64,000 nucleotides of DNA, taken from NCBI GenBank assembly GCA_035695105.1, contig DASSEV010000023.1, positions 12,381-76,380 of the forward strand, given 5' to 3'. The notes under the pieces are model-generated. The model worked only from the letters and a program-made list of their open reading frames with translations, was not told where the DNA came from and did no database searches. Position numbers and translations under genes: made by a program. Shown piece by piece: positions 42,853 to 50,572 of this stretch. How positions within the stretch are numbered: position 1 is the stretch's first letter; every line of letters begins with the position of its first letter. The DNA is from JAICYJ01 sp035695105 (GTDB taxonomy: Bacteria > Actinomycetota > Thermoleophilia > Gaiellales > JAICJC01).

Positions 42853-43503
42853 TCAGGTCGATGACGCGCCGGCTCGCAGGGCGCCGACCGCGCACGCGAG
42901 AAAGCAGGCAGCTCCGAGGCTCGTGTTCCAGTTCGCCGCGGCCAGGTCCAGCACCGATCCAGTCGACGGAACGACATATCCGGCAACCGCCGAGATGCCG
43001 AAGAACACGCAGCCGAGCAGGTTGACGGCCGGTTGCCACCAGCCCGGCTGGGCCCGTGATGGGCGCAGGCCGCGTCGAGGGGAGGCCACGTAGGCGATCG
43101 CGCCCGAGATCAGGAAGCATACGGAGCCGAGCGCGTCGGGCCGCCAGACGAGCTGGTCGTAGCCGTGGCTGCTCGTCACCGTCGTCATTGCCTGAAAGGT
43201 GGAGCGGTTGAAGAACAGGGTTCCCGCAGACTGCACAATCGCGGCCCACCAGGCTGCGCGGCCTCCGGTGCCGCTGCGTCCCGGCCGTGCGAGCGCCGTC
43301 TGCAGCGCCCCGCCGGCCGTGAAGAACACCGACCCGACGAAGAACGTGATCGCCGTCACCTCGGGCCCGACCGCCGTTTCGTATCCCGGGAACGGGCCGA
43401 TCAGAAAGCAGGCCGATCCGATGGCGAACGACCACGCCATCCACCGCTCGGCAGCGGTGTGCCGTTGAGTTGACACCCGATCGTCAGATGCGGGTCGTGC
43501 CAC
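42853..43503 (-). CDS. Multi-helix membrane protein built from YrhK-like repeats
   Basis: 216 residues, GTG 43503. Five or six helices; several share the pattern G-S/A-x-x-F-x-x-G (AIGSACFLIGPFPGYE, FVGSVFFTAGGALQ, LGSVCFLISGAIAYV, LGCVFFGISAVAGYV, LGAACFLACAVGAL), resembling the two-helix YrhK domain repeated. Function unknown. It lies 56 bp upstream of the amidotransferase gene in the same direction and may be cotranscribed with the GABA unit. Confidence 0.75.
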   Translation of the reverse strand: MARPASDDRVSTQRHTAAERWMAWSFAIGSACFLIGPFPGYETAVGPEVTAITFFVGSVFFTAGGALQTALARPGRSGTGGRAAWWAAIVQSAGTLFFNRSTFQAMTTVTSSHGYDQLVWRPDALGSVCFLISGAIAYVASPRRGLRPSRAQPGWWQPAVNLLGCVFFGISAVAGYVVPSTGSVLDLAAANWNTSLGAACFLACAVGALRAGASST

Positions 43504-43642
43504 GGCACGTGATCCTCCCGGAGTCTGAGGCCGGACGCCAGTGTGGAGGCGCGTCGCAGTCCGGGGAGGGTCGCATATGGCGTGATCGTGTCGGCTCCGC
43601 TACCAATTCTTCTGGAGGCAGGGCAACGAGGGAGACGGGTTC

Positions 43643-44131
43643 ATGACGGTGCTGCAGGTGTGCCACAGGTTCGATGCGTGGGTGATCGGTCGCATCGGCG
43701 CCGCCCGGCGCTCGTGGCTGACCCGGATGCTGGTGCCCTACACGATTGCCGGAACGATCGGGTTGCCCTGGCTTCTCGCGGGGGCCGCCGTCGACCAGGC
43801 GCAGCGGGTGGCCATCGCCGCGGGGCTCGCGGCCCTGGTTGCAAACGCGGTGAAGTACGCGGCGCGCCGCACCCGGCCAGACCACCTCCCGCTGCTGGTG
43901 CGCCCGCTGCGCAGCTCCTCGTTTCCGTCAGGTCACGCCGCCAGTGCTACGGCCGCGATGTGCGCGCTGCTCGTCGTCGCCCCGGGGCTGGCGCCGCTCT
44001 GGATTTCGATGGCGCTGGCCATGGCCGTCAGCAGAATCTACGTCGGCGTCCACTACCCCACCGATGTGCTCGCGGGAGCCGGGCTCGGCCTGCTGGTCGC
44101 TGCTGTGCCGCTCCTGATCGCGGCGACGTAG
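43643..44131 (+). CDS. PAP2-family phosphatase
   Basis: 162 residues from ATG 43643. The three phosphatase motifs are all present: KYAARRTRP (K-x6-R-P), PSGHAASA (S-G-H) and SRIYVGVHYPTDVLAGA (S-R-x5-H-x3-D). About five helices. Could dephosphorylate undecaprenyl pyrophosphate or phosphatidate at the outer face of the membrane. Its 3' 204 bp overlap the readthrough tail of the convergent SRPBCC gene. Confidence 0.92.
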   Translation: MTVLQVCHRFDAWVIGRIGAARRSWLTRMLVPYTIAGTIGLPWLLAGAAVDQAQRVAIAAGLAALVANAVKYAARRTRPDHLPLLVRPLRSSSFPSGHAASATAAMCALLVVAPGLAPLWISMALAMAVSRIYVGVHYPTDVLAGAGLGLLVAAVPLLIAAT

Positions 44132-44809
44132 CCGGCTACACCGCGAGGACGACCCTCGGATCGATGGCAGGTTACGCTCCGCTCGCTTCTTGATTGCGTG
44201 AAGCATGCTGGTGGTGTTGGCGTAATCGCCGAGCTGGTAGGCCGCTCCCAGGGTCACCCATGACCAGCGCGGCGCGTACCGTGCACGTGCCCTGATGACT
44301 AACCGAGTCCTCTCCGTGGCGACCGGTTCGAGGATGAACGCCCAGGTGAAGTCGATCGCCTTCATCGGTGGCAGTAAGTGCCGAGTCGATCGCAGCACGA
44401 GCGCCCGCTCTGGCTCGAGTACCTCGACGGTGAAGAACACCGACCAGTCGATGCTATCGGGGACGCGGTCACCGACTGCGAGCGTTTGGAGGTCTTCCCT
44501 GATCTCGTTCGCGCTGTGGTCTTTGATCCCCCACTGGAGCCGATCCAGCCAATAGGGCGTGTACCACCCGGCGCGGTATGCCGGGAAGCCCATCTGCACG
44601 ACCCATGGCCATACAGCGTCAGTTGGAGCATCAATCGTGATGGCACGCGTGGAGGTCCACAGCGGTTCCGGCACGAGCTCGTCGCCGGGGAGTCGTCCGT
44701 GTACCTCGCTCGTCGTTGCGCCGGATCGGTGGCCAACGCGTCGCACGGCGCCCACCATGCCTACTGAGGCGCCGGCGAGGACAAGTGCCGTTTTCGTGCG
44801 AGCGGTCAT
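43928..44809 (-). CDS. SRPBCC-family protein with abnormal antisense-derived C-terminus
   Basis: 293 residues from ATG 44809, preferred over 44851 because AAAGGAG lies seven bases upstream. One N-terminal helix (TALVLAGASVGMVGAV) is followed by a helix-grip domain: TSTRAITIDAPTDAVWPWVVQMG, GWYTPYWLDRL, IREDLQTLAVGDRVP, DFTWAFILEPVATERTRLVIRARARY. Homologous sequence ends near residue 225 (HAIKKRAERNL). The last 65-70 residues (RDQERHSSDQQAEPGSREHI and beyond) are low-complexity and antisense to the PAP2 gene, so an original stop codon has been lost or a frameshift has occurred. Confidence 0.72.
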   Translation of the reverse strand: MTARTKTALVLAGASVGMVGAVRRVGHRSGATTSEVHGRLPGDELVPEPLWTSTRAITIDAPTDAVWPWVVQMGFPAYRAGWYTPYWLDRLQWGIKDHSANEIREDLQTLAVGDRVPDSIDWSVFFTVEVLEPERALVLRSTRHLLPPMKAIDFTWAFILEPVATERTRLVIRARARYAPRWSWVTLGAAYQLGDYANTTSMLHAIKKRAERNLPSIRGSSSRCSRLRRRDQERHSSDQQAEPGSREHIGGVVDADVDSADGHGQRHRNPERRQPRGDDEQRAHRGRSTGGVT

Positions 44810-45221
44810 CGTAGGCTCCTTTCCCGGCGACGGATCACCCTGAAGCGTCATACACGCTCGTCCGGGCCGCCTCCGCGGGCGCGCGGTGTCCGGCTACGGA
44901 GAAGCTCGCAACGTGGCGCGGGCTCAGTCGCTGGCTCGTAGCGACGGGATGCGCCTCCAGGTGCACCGGCCGCGTACAGGTCGTACCAGGCCGGCGCTCT
45001 GCGCGCCGCGGCGATGCGCGCCCCCCAAACAGGCGTTGGCAGGCTGGGCACCGAATCCAGCAGCCGCTGCGCCGTATCGCGGTCGCTCGAGAGGATGCAC
45101 GGACCGTCGACGGCTCGGCGATGTCCGTGATCACGCCGCGTTGCCAGCGGCGCGTTCGCTGTTGAAATTGCGTCAAATCGCGGATTCGGAACCGCCCGGC
45201 GCACCCTACGCTGGTAGCAGG
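44810..45221. other. 412-bp gap without a supported gene
   Basis: Both strands hold open frames, but none reads as a convincing protein. The minus-strand frame ending at 44848 contains a protein-like stretch (SSDRDTAQRLLDSVPSLPTP, VWGARIAAARRAPAWYDLY) that could be a decayed gene. The AT-richer sequence around 45155-45185 (TTGAAATTGCGTCAAAT) may hold the promoter of the next plus-strand gene. Confidence 0.4.
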
Positions 45222-45680
45222 ATGCAAATGACCCCCGCCCACCGCGAGGCGCCTCCGATTCCGCCGCGTGATGAGAGCTCACTAGCTCAGGCTCGAGCCC
45301 CTTGGCCGTTGGTGGCTGCGTTCTTGGCCTGGCTCGGCACCCTACCGATTGCCGCGTTCGTCTTCATACTGGGCGTCGCAACCGACGCGCCCGAAACGCA
45401 GGACAGCGCGGTGGTCATCTCGGCTCTAGCTTTGGTTGGAATCTGGGGGACGCTGGCCGTGCAACTGGTTCGCTGGTGGCGACAAGGTCGAGGAAACCTG
45501 TGGACGGCGCCGTTGTTATGGCTCGGTGCCCTGATGTTCTTCCCGGTGCTGTTCTTCTCGGCGTATCGGCGTGTGGCATCGTGTCGCCAGGAGGTCACAG
45601 CCCGCTACTGCGTCCATTGCGGCACCCCACTGGTCGCCAACGCAAGGTTCTGCGCATCCTGCGGACGACCGACCGCCTGA
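45222..45680 (+). CDS. Membrane protein with C-terminal zinc ribbon
   Basis: 152 residues, ATG 45222 (ATG 45228 also possible). A proline-rich N-terminus, three helices (PLVAAFLAWLGTLPIAAFVF, VVISALALVGIWGTLAVQLV, LLWLGALMFFPVLFFSAY), then a C-terminal double Cys knuckle CVHCGTPLVANARFCASCG. Zinc-ribbon membrane proteins of this size are widespread in actinomycetes with unknown roles. First of four such genes in the next 4.6 kb. Confidence 0.72.
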   Translation: MQMTPAHREAPPIPPRDESSLAQARAPWPLVAAFLAWLGTLPIAAFVFILGVATDAPETQDSAVVISALALVGIWGTLAVQLVRWWRQGRGNLWTAPLLWLGALMFFPVLFFSAYRRVASCRQEVTARYCVHCGTPLVANARFCASCGRPTA

Positions 45681-45805
45681 TGCCAGCAGGCACGTCGGCC
45701 TTGGTGTGCACGGCCCCGTGCCCCACGGCGTAACGATTGTGGAATCCCCGGACGCGACGCAACCGCAGCTGCGCCATGCTCGGGGTAATCGGAGGCGATA
45801 CGTCG

Positions 45806-46240
45806 ATGATCAAGGACGCGGCGAGCCACATCAAGAATCAACGCACTGCCGCGGCGGCAGCCGTGCGCTGCCCGGCGTGTGGAGCCTCATGTGAGCCCAA
45901 GGCGAGGTACTGCCCATCATGCGGAGCATCGGTCACGTCGGCGAAAGCTCCACGCTCAAGCCGCGACGCTGCTGCACGGCGAGTAAGGGACGCAGCGGCT
46001 TACCTGGCGATGGTCATCGCGCAAATGCTCGGCATGCTATGGCTCGGTGTGCTCAGCTTCACAAGCGGCTCCGACATCCTCACCATGTCAGCCTTCATCG
46101 GTCTGCTCGGCTACTCCGTCGTTGCATGGATGGTTGCGCGCCAGCATCCAGCAAGGGGACTGCTGTTCATGGTGATGGGAACAGCCGCCATGGCCGGCCT
46201 ACTCGTCGTCGCGGACGGTCAAGGATGGCTCGGTGCCTGA
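45806..46240 (+). CDS. Membrane protein with N-terminal zinc ribbon
   Basis: 144 residues from ATG 45806, chosen for the GGAGG ten bases upstream; ATGs at 45737 and 45776 would lengthen it. Cys knuckles CPACGASCEPKARYCPSCG at residues about 21-39 are followed by a basic linker and three helices (YLAMVIAQMLGMLWLGVLSF, MSAFIGLLGYSVVAWMVA, LLFMVMGTAAMAGLLVVA). Unknown function; the ribbon is at the opposite end from that of the preceding gene. Confidence 0.68.
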   Translation: MIKDAASHIKNQRTAAAAAVRCPACGASCEPKARYCPSCGASVTSAKAPRSSRDAAARRVRDAAAYLAMVIAQMLGMLWLGVLSFTSGSDILTMSAFIGLLGYSVVAWMVARQHPARGLLFMVMGTAAMAGLLVVADGQGWLGA

Positions 46241-46575
46241 GCCACCGATCAAGACACTCCGCCGGCGCTATCGGCGCTGACCCACGCCGCGCCAGCGGAT
46301 TACGGCCGCTCGCATAGCCGTGCTTGTAGGCGGAGTCGTACCGGGCGACTGCTTCTCCTCCGAGGCCCCCGTGCCTCGTCCCGGACGAGCCACCGTTGCA
46401 GCCGGCAACGGCGAGCGACGAGGACGATGTCGACGGTTCGCATACCCCAACAAGTATGCGGCCGCCGCGAGCGAGCGTCGGTAGTTCACCACCACGCTTA
46501 GCGCGGGTTTCCAGATGCCTAGGACGACCGACTTGGGCAACGATCGATGACGGATCAGCGAGGAGGATGAGGAAT
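46241..46575. other. 335-bp gap without a supported gene
   Basis: No convincing gene. Minus-strand frames here are poor. AGGAGG at 46561-46566 is the ribosome-binding site of the universal stress protein. Dense dyads (for example GCTCGCATAGCC) are not clearly structured. Confidence 0.4.
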
Positions 46576-47031
46576 ATGTACAAGAAGATCGTGGTTGCCC
46601 TCGACGAATCCGACGGTTCGGTGGCGGCACTGCCACACGCTGTGAGTCTGGCCCAACGAGACGGTGCGACCTTGGTGATCGCTCACGCCCGTACGGGTGC
46701 GCTACGGGCCGATCCGGACGCGATGCTCGAGCGGACGGTGGAGGGGTTGCGGAGCGGCGGGATCGATGCGCGGCTGGAGATCCGCGCCACCGCGCAGGAG
46801 GAGGTCGCAACGTTCCTGGCTGAGGTTGCCGCCGAGTTGGGTGCCGACCTCATCGTGATCGCGGGGCGGGGCCGCTCTTCGCTCTCGGGAGCCTTATTGG
46901 GCAGCGTCACACAAGGGTTGCTGCATGTGGCCCCCTGCCCGGTGCTCGTCGTACCCATGGACACCGACGCCGACGAGCGGAGACTGCCGACGGCCTCATC
47001 TATTCGAATCCGCAAGGTCGATGCTTCGTGA
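46576..47031 (+). CDS. Universal stress protein (UspA family)
   Basis: 151 residues from ATG 46576, nine bases after AGGAGG; ATG 46567 would overlap that site. YKKIVVALDESDGSVAALPHAVSLA at the N-terminus and the ATP-binding G-x2-G-x9-G-S/T region IVIAGRGRSSLSGALLGSVTQGLLHVAPCPVLVV. Likely ATP-binding type. Overlaps the following deacetylase by 4 nt, an unusual pairing. Stress-linked expression is inferred from the family. Confidence 0.9.
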   Translation: MYKKIVVALDESDGSVAALPHAVSLAQRDGATLVIAHARTGALRADPDAMLERTVEGLRSGGIDARLEIRATAQEEVATFLAEVAAELGADLIVIAGRGRSSLSGALLGSVTQGLLHVAPCPVLVVPMDTDADERRLPTASSIRIRKVDAS

Positions 47032-47939
47032 CGGTTGCGTGCATGAATGCTTCACCACGGACGGGTAGCCGGCGCCTGTTACAGGCTGTGCTGGCGGTGG
47101 GGCTGGTAGTTGGGGTGAGCGCCTGTGGGGGTGGTGGAGCGGCCGCGCCGTCGCCAGCCTCGACGGTGCACGGGTCCACGGGTGTCGCCCCGCCGGCGAG
47201 CAACGGGTCAGACGTACCTGAGCAGCCGTCGACGACCACCGAGCCTCCACCAGCCAGTTCCGCACCGGCGCCTGGCCGCTACCGGTTGCCCGATTCCCTG
47301 CGTGGCGTGGAGTGGACGCGGCTGCCAACCACGCGTCGACTGGTCGCACTCACATTCGACGCCGGGTCAAACGCGGACGGGCTGCCATCGATCTTGGCGA
47401 CGCTTCACGGCCAGCACGTCAGCCGGGCGACGTTCTTCCTGACTGGCGACTGGGTCGATAGCTACCCCGACCTGGCGCGACGCGTGGCTGCACGGTTCTC
47501 GGTCGGCAACCACACCATCGACCACCCGCACCTACCCGCCCTCAGCAACCGGCAAGTGGTGCACCAGGTGCTCGGTGCGCGTCGAACAATCACCGAGGTC
47601 ACCAACGTTGATACACGACCACTGTTCCGGTTCCCCTACGGCGACAGCAGCCCAGGCGCGCTACGCATCGTGAACGATCAAGGCTACGTCAGCATCCGCT
47701 GGACTGTCGACACGCTCGGATGGGAAGGCGCGTCCGCCGGGATCACGACGGCATCCATCCTGACGCGCGTTCTCGCTCAACTGCAGCCGGGCGAGATCGT
47801 CCTCATGCACGTCGGCTCCTCTCCCGACCACTCCACCCCAGACGCCAGTGCGCTTCCATCACTGATCGAAGCAATCCGTGCCCATGGCTACGCGTTCACG
47901 ACCGTCGACCGGTTCACCGGGCGGCCGGCTGCTATGTAG
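47028..47939 (+). CDS. Polysaccharide deacetylase lipoprotein (NodB fold)
   Basis: 303 residues from GTG 47028 (ATG 47043 possible). Lipoprotein signal with VSAC lipobox, then a Pro/Ser/Thr linker to about residue 85. NodB domain: LTFDAGSNADG (Asp catalytic base and metal Asp; the usual D-D-G is D-A-G), HTIDHPHLPALS (metal His pair), FRFPYGDSSPGAL, WTVDTLGWEG and GEIVLMHVG. Deacetylates N-acetylated glycans such as peptidoglycan at the cell surface. The TFDAG variant occurs in characterised CE4 members. Confidence 0.88.
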   Translation: MTVACMNASPRTGSRRLLQAVLAVGLVVGVSACGGGGAAAPSPASTVHGSTGVAPPASNGSDVPEQPSTTTEPPPASSAPAPGRYRLPDSLRGVEWTRLPTTRRLVALTFDAGSNADGLPSILATLHGQHVSRATFFLTGDWVDSYPDLARRVAARFSVGNHTIDHPHLPALSNRQVVHQVLGARRTITEVTNVDTRPLFRFPYGDSSPGALRIVNDQGYVSIRWTVDTLGWEGASAGITTASILTRVLAQLQPGEIVLMHVGSSPDHSTPDASALPSLIEAIRAHGYAFTTVDRFTGRPAAM

Positions 47940-48168
47940 TGCCTCCTCGGCGCTAACGCCGGCGGCGCTTACGTACTGTGTGTCTACGGAACCCGCAACG
48001 GACTGGTCGCACCGTGACGCCGTTCAAGGCTGAGCGCAGTTCGACCGAGGGCTTTGCGGATCAGCTCACATCTGTGACAGGCGCGAGATCGGTGGATCTT
48101 CGGATGCCCCGTTTGTGTCCCTTGGTGGATGCTCAAGATCCGACACGCATCGTCGCCCGAACCTGCGG

Positions 48169-48624
48169 ATGGCCACTAGCCCTGAACCACATCCTGTCGA
48201 CCGGCCACGGGTTGGCGGGCAGCGCCTCGCTCTGGCGCTCCTGTTGTTTGTCACGCCGGTCGTGTCCGCTCCTCTGGCGCTGATGGCGCCGATCGTGGGT
48301 GTCGCCGTCGCTGCGCTTGTGGCGCCGAAGGTATGGCCGGGCATTACGACAGGGCGCGCCATCCTGGTCGGGATAGTGGCTGTCGTGGCCGGCATTGTTG
48401 GCTTGGCCGGAGCCGTGATTTGGACGTATGGCCTGTGCGTCCCGACCGGCAACATCGCTCTCGTCCCGCCCGCCATCGGGCTGGCAGCATATGCGGGCGT
48501 GTACTACGTGTCTCTGCGCCTCATGAATCCGTGGCTTTGGCCCGTTTCCATCCTGATCGGCGCGGTCACCTGGGGTGCGCTCGGCCTCGCTCTCGAAGCG
48601 TCGGGCGTCACGTTCAGCTGCTAG
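48169..48624 (+). CDS. Four-helix membrane protein of unknown function
   Basis: 151 residues from ATG 48169 (GTG 48115 would add 18). Four hydrophobic stretches: LALALLLFVTPVVSAPLAL, AILVGIVAVVAGIVGLAGAVIW, ALVPPAIGLAAYAGVYYVSL, WPVSILIGAVTWGALGLAL. No family recognised. Sits in the accessory-looking region with the zinc-ribbon genes; the 229-bp gap before it and the 227-bp gap after it show nothing supported. Confidence 0.6.
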   Translation: MATSPEPHPVDRPRVGGQRLALALLLFVTPVVSAPLALMAPIVGVAVAALVAPKVWPGITTGRAILVGIVAVVAGIVGLAGAVIWTYGLCVPTGNIALVPPAIGLAAYAGVYYVSLRLMNPWLWPVSILIGAVTWGALGLALEASGVTFSC

Positions 48625-48851
48625 TAGGAGCCGCGTCGTTGCCGGGGTAGCAGTACCTGTGCCGCGTGGGCACCGCTGAGCTGACCGGCGAACGGCTGAG
48701 GCGACACCGGAAACCGGCGCGATCGGTGGTTTGCGGCTTTTCCGCGGGGGATTGGAGCAACGCACCGATGATTATCGCTACCCGCTCAGCCTACCGTGGC
48801 TGAAGAGGCAGCGGAAGAAGCGAAGCCTGACACGATGAAGGGTGGTGCGCC

Positions 48852-49406
48852 GTGGCGACAGCTCCCGACAATCAGCACCTCGTGGAGCGCCCAGACGAGC
48901 CACTCGCGCCTCGCTTCTGCCCGCAATGTGGTTTCGAGCACGCGGAGGGTGCCGCGTTCTGCGGGAACTGCGGACAGCCACTCACAGTAGCCGGGGTGAC
49001 CGCGCCACAGGCTGCGCAACGCTACGGTGGGTTCTGGATCCGGGTCGCAGCATCCCTGATGGACTGGACGATCTTCAGCCTGTCTTTGGCCGTCATAACC
49101 GGCGTCAGCGGCATCACCGGTACGGATCTCGCCCTGGTTCTTGGGTTGACGATCTGGTGGCTCTACAACGCGCTGATGGAGAGTTCCGCCTACCAGGCTA
49201 CGCTCGGCAAGAGGGTGCTCGGTCTGCGGGTTACCGACGATGCGGGCAACCGGATTAGCTTCGGCCGCGCCAGCTGCAGGCTGTTCTCGAAGTTCGCTTC
49301 AACCATCATCCTGTACGTCGGCTTCCTGATGGTCGGCTTTACCGACCGCCATCGTGGCCTGCACGACATGATGGCCGGCACCCTCGTCGAGCGGATTCGC
49401 CAGTAG
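48852..49406 (+). CDS. Zinc-ribbon plus RDD-domain membrane protein
   Basis: 184 residues from GTG 48852. N-terminal double knuckle FCPQCGFEHAEGAAFCGNCG, then an RDD domain: YGGFWIRVAASLMDWTIFSL (R-x-x-A-x-x-x-D), the GKRVLGLRVTDDAG loop, and a final helix pair with FTDRHRGLHDMMAGTLV. RDD proteins are sometimes Na+/H+ antiporters or transport accessories. One-base overlap with the following gene. Confidence 0.86.
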   Translation: MATAPDNQHLVERPDEPLAPRFCPQCGFEHAEGAAFCGNCGQPLTVAGVTAPQAAQRYGGFWIRVAASLMDWTIFSLSLAVITGVSGITGTDLALVLGLTIWWLYNALMESSAYQATLGKRVLGLRVTDDAGNRISFGRASCRLFSKFASTIILYVGFLMVGFTDRHRGLHDMMAGTLVERIRQ

Positions 49407-49840
49407 TGGCGATGGCGCTAACGACCACCGATATCCGTGGTGCGAGATGCCCAAGCTGCGGCGCGGGTCTCCCAGCCCAGCCAGGTCTCAAGTTCTGCCC
49501 GGCGTGTGGATATGCGTTGGTGCCGGCGAAGCCGCGGCCCGCCATGTTGGGCTTGTGGCTTTCTCTTGTCATCGCCGCAGACGTTGTGGCGATCGTGTAC
49601 GCGTTGGGCCAGTACACACCCCCGCCGCCATACGAAGGTGGAACCCCGGAGTCGATCACGGATGCGGGACGTACCGCTGCTCAGGTCGCTATCGCGCTGA
49701 GTCTGCTCGGGATGGCGCTGGCGGTTTGGGGTGCCGCCCGTCCGCGTGCATCAAGACAGGCTTTGTATGGCTTCTGCATCGTGGGAGCGTTCGCATCGTT
49801 GGGAGTCGCGATCATTCTCGACGGGGCGGGCATGCGCTGA
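49406..49840 (+). CDS. Zinc-ribbon membrane protein
   Basis: 144 residues from GTG 49406 (ATG 49412 close by). N-terminal knuckles CPSCGAGLPAQPGLKFCPACG, then three helices (MLGLWLSLVIAADVVAIVYAL, AAQVAIALSLLGMALAVWGAA, ALYGFCIVGAFASLGVAIIL). Unknown function. Coupled to the RDD gene, and similar in layout to 45806-46240, suggesting local duplication and divergence. Confidence 0.7.
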   Translation: MAMALTTTDIRGARCPSCGAGLPAQPGLKFCPACGYALVPAKPRPAMLGLWLSLVIAADVVAIVYALGQYTPPPPYEGGTPESITDAGRTAAQVAIALSLLGMALAVWGAARPRASRQALYGFCIVGAFASLGVAIILDGAGMR

Positions 49841-50136
49841 CCAGTCGTCCCAGTGACCACGCCGCCTCTACCAGCATCGCGGGTCCCCTAACCCGGCCTC
49901 GCGACGCATTTCTCGCGACGCACACGGTTGCGCGTTGACGCTGATCAGATCCACCACCCGGTACTGACACTGTGCGACGCCGTTCTTTGATCCCGCTTGG
50001 GTGCCCGCGCGCGGATCTTCCACGTTTCGTGCTGTTCTCGGCAGGCCCGGGGCCACTGACACCGCCTGCCAAGAAACGGCGAATGCGGCGGTGGTAGATT
50101 CGGTCGCCTGTCGGCGTCGAGTGAGGAGGAGCGATC

Positions 50137-50442
50137 GTGGCATATGGCATCGTGCACCACTTCCCGGGTGGAACCAAGGAGCAGTACGAGGCGTCGATCG
50201 CCGCTGTTCACCCCAACGACGGGAAGGATCTCCCGGACGGGCAGATCCTCCATGCCGCCGGCCCGTCTGAGGGCGGATGGACGATCATGGCCGTGCATGA
50301 GTCCAAGGAGAGCTGGGAGCGGTTCCGCGACGAGACGCTGATGCCGCGCATGCAAGCAGGCATCGACGGCGGCTTCACGTCTCCACCACAAGAGACGGCG
50401 ATCTCGATCGAGAACCTCGAGCAGGCACAGCTGACCCACTAA
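50137..50442 (+). CDS. Small dimeric alpha/beta-barrel (ABM-like) protein
   Basis: 101 residues from GTG 50137, with GAGGAGGAG upstream. The pattern of alternating strands and helices (YGIVHHFPGGTKEQYEASIAAV, GQILHAAGPSEGGWTIMAVH, SWERFRDETLMPRM) resembles antibiotic-biosynthesis-monooxygenase/stress-responsive barrel proteins. No catalytic residue can be named. Monocistronic; a strong hairpin follows. Confidence 0.72.
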   Translation: MAYGIVHHFPGGTKEQYEASIAAVHPNDGKDLPDGQILHAAGPSEGGWTIMAVHESKESWERFRDETLMPRMQAGIDGGFTSPPQETAISIENLEQAQLTH

Positions 50443-50453
50443 CACTGTGCGGT

Positions 50454-50505
50454 ACCCCGCCCTGTACTGCTATACGTGAAATCTAATAGCGATACAGGGC
50501 GGGGT
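50454..50505. terminator. Long hairpin terminator between convergent genes
   Basis: ACCCCGCCCTGTA (50454-50466) pairs with TACAGGGCGGGGT (50493-50505), 13 bp; after a 2-nt internal mismatch GCTAT/ATAGC extend the stem by 5 bp, leaving a 12-nt AT-rich loop. It lies 12 nt after the ABM-like gene and 68 nt before the nrdJ stop, so it can stop both transcripts. Confidence 0.8.
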
Positions 50506-50572
50506 TGACACTCAGGCGCCGTTCGTGCCGCAGCCGGTGTCCTTTACGGTGACATCGAGCTGTCGCCGCACA

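Noticed and set aside
44848..45282. 144-codon minus-strand frame in the gap before 45222
   Set aside because: Part of it reads like protein, but there is no start signal, no recognisable family and it overlaps the N-terminal region of the plus-strand gene.
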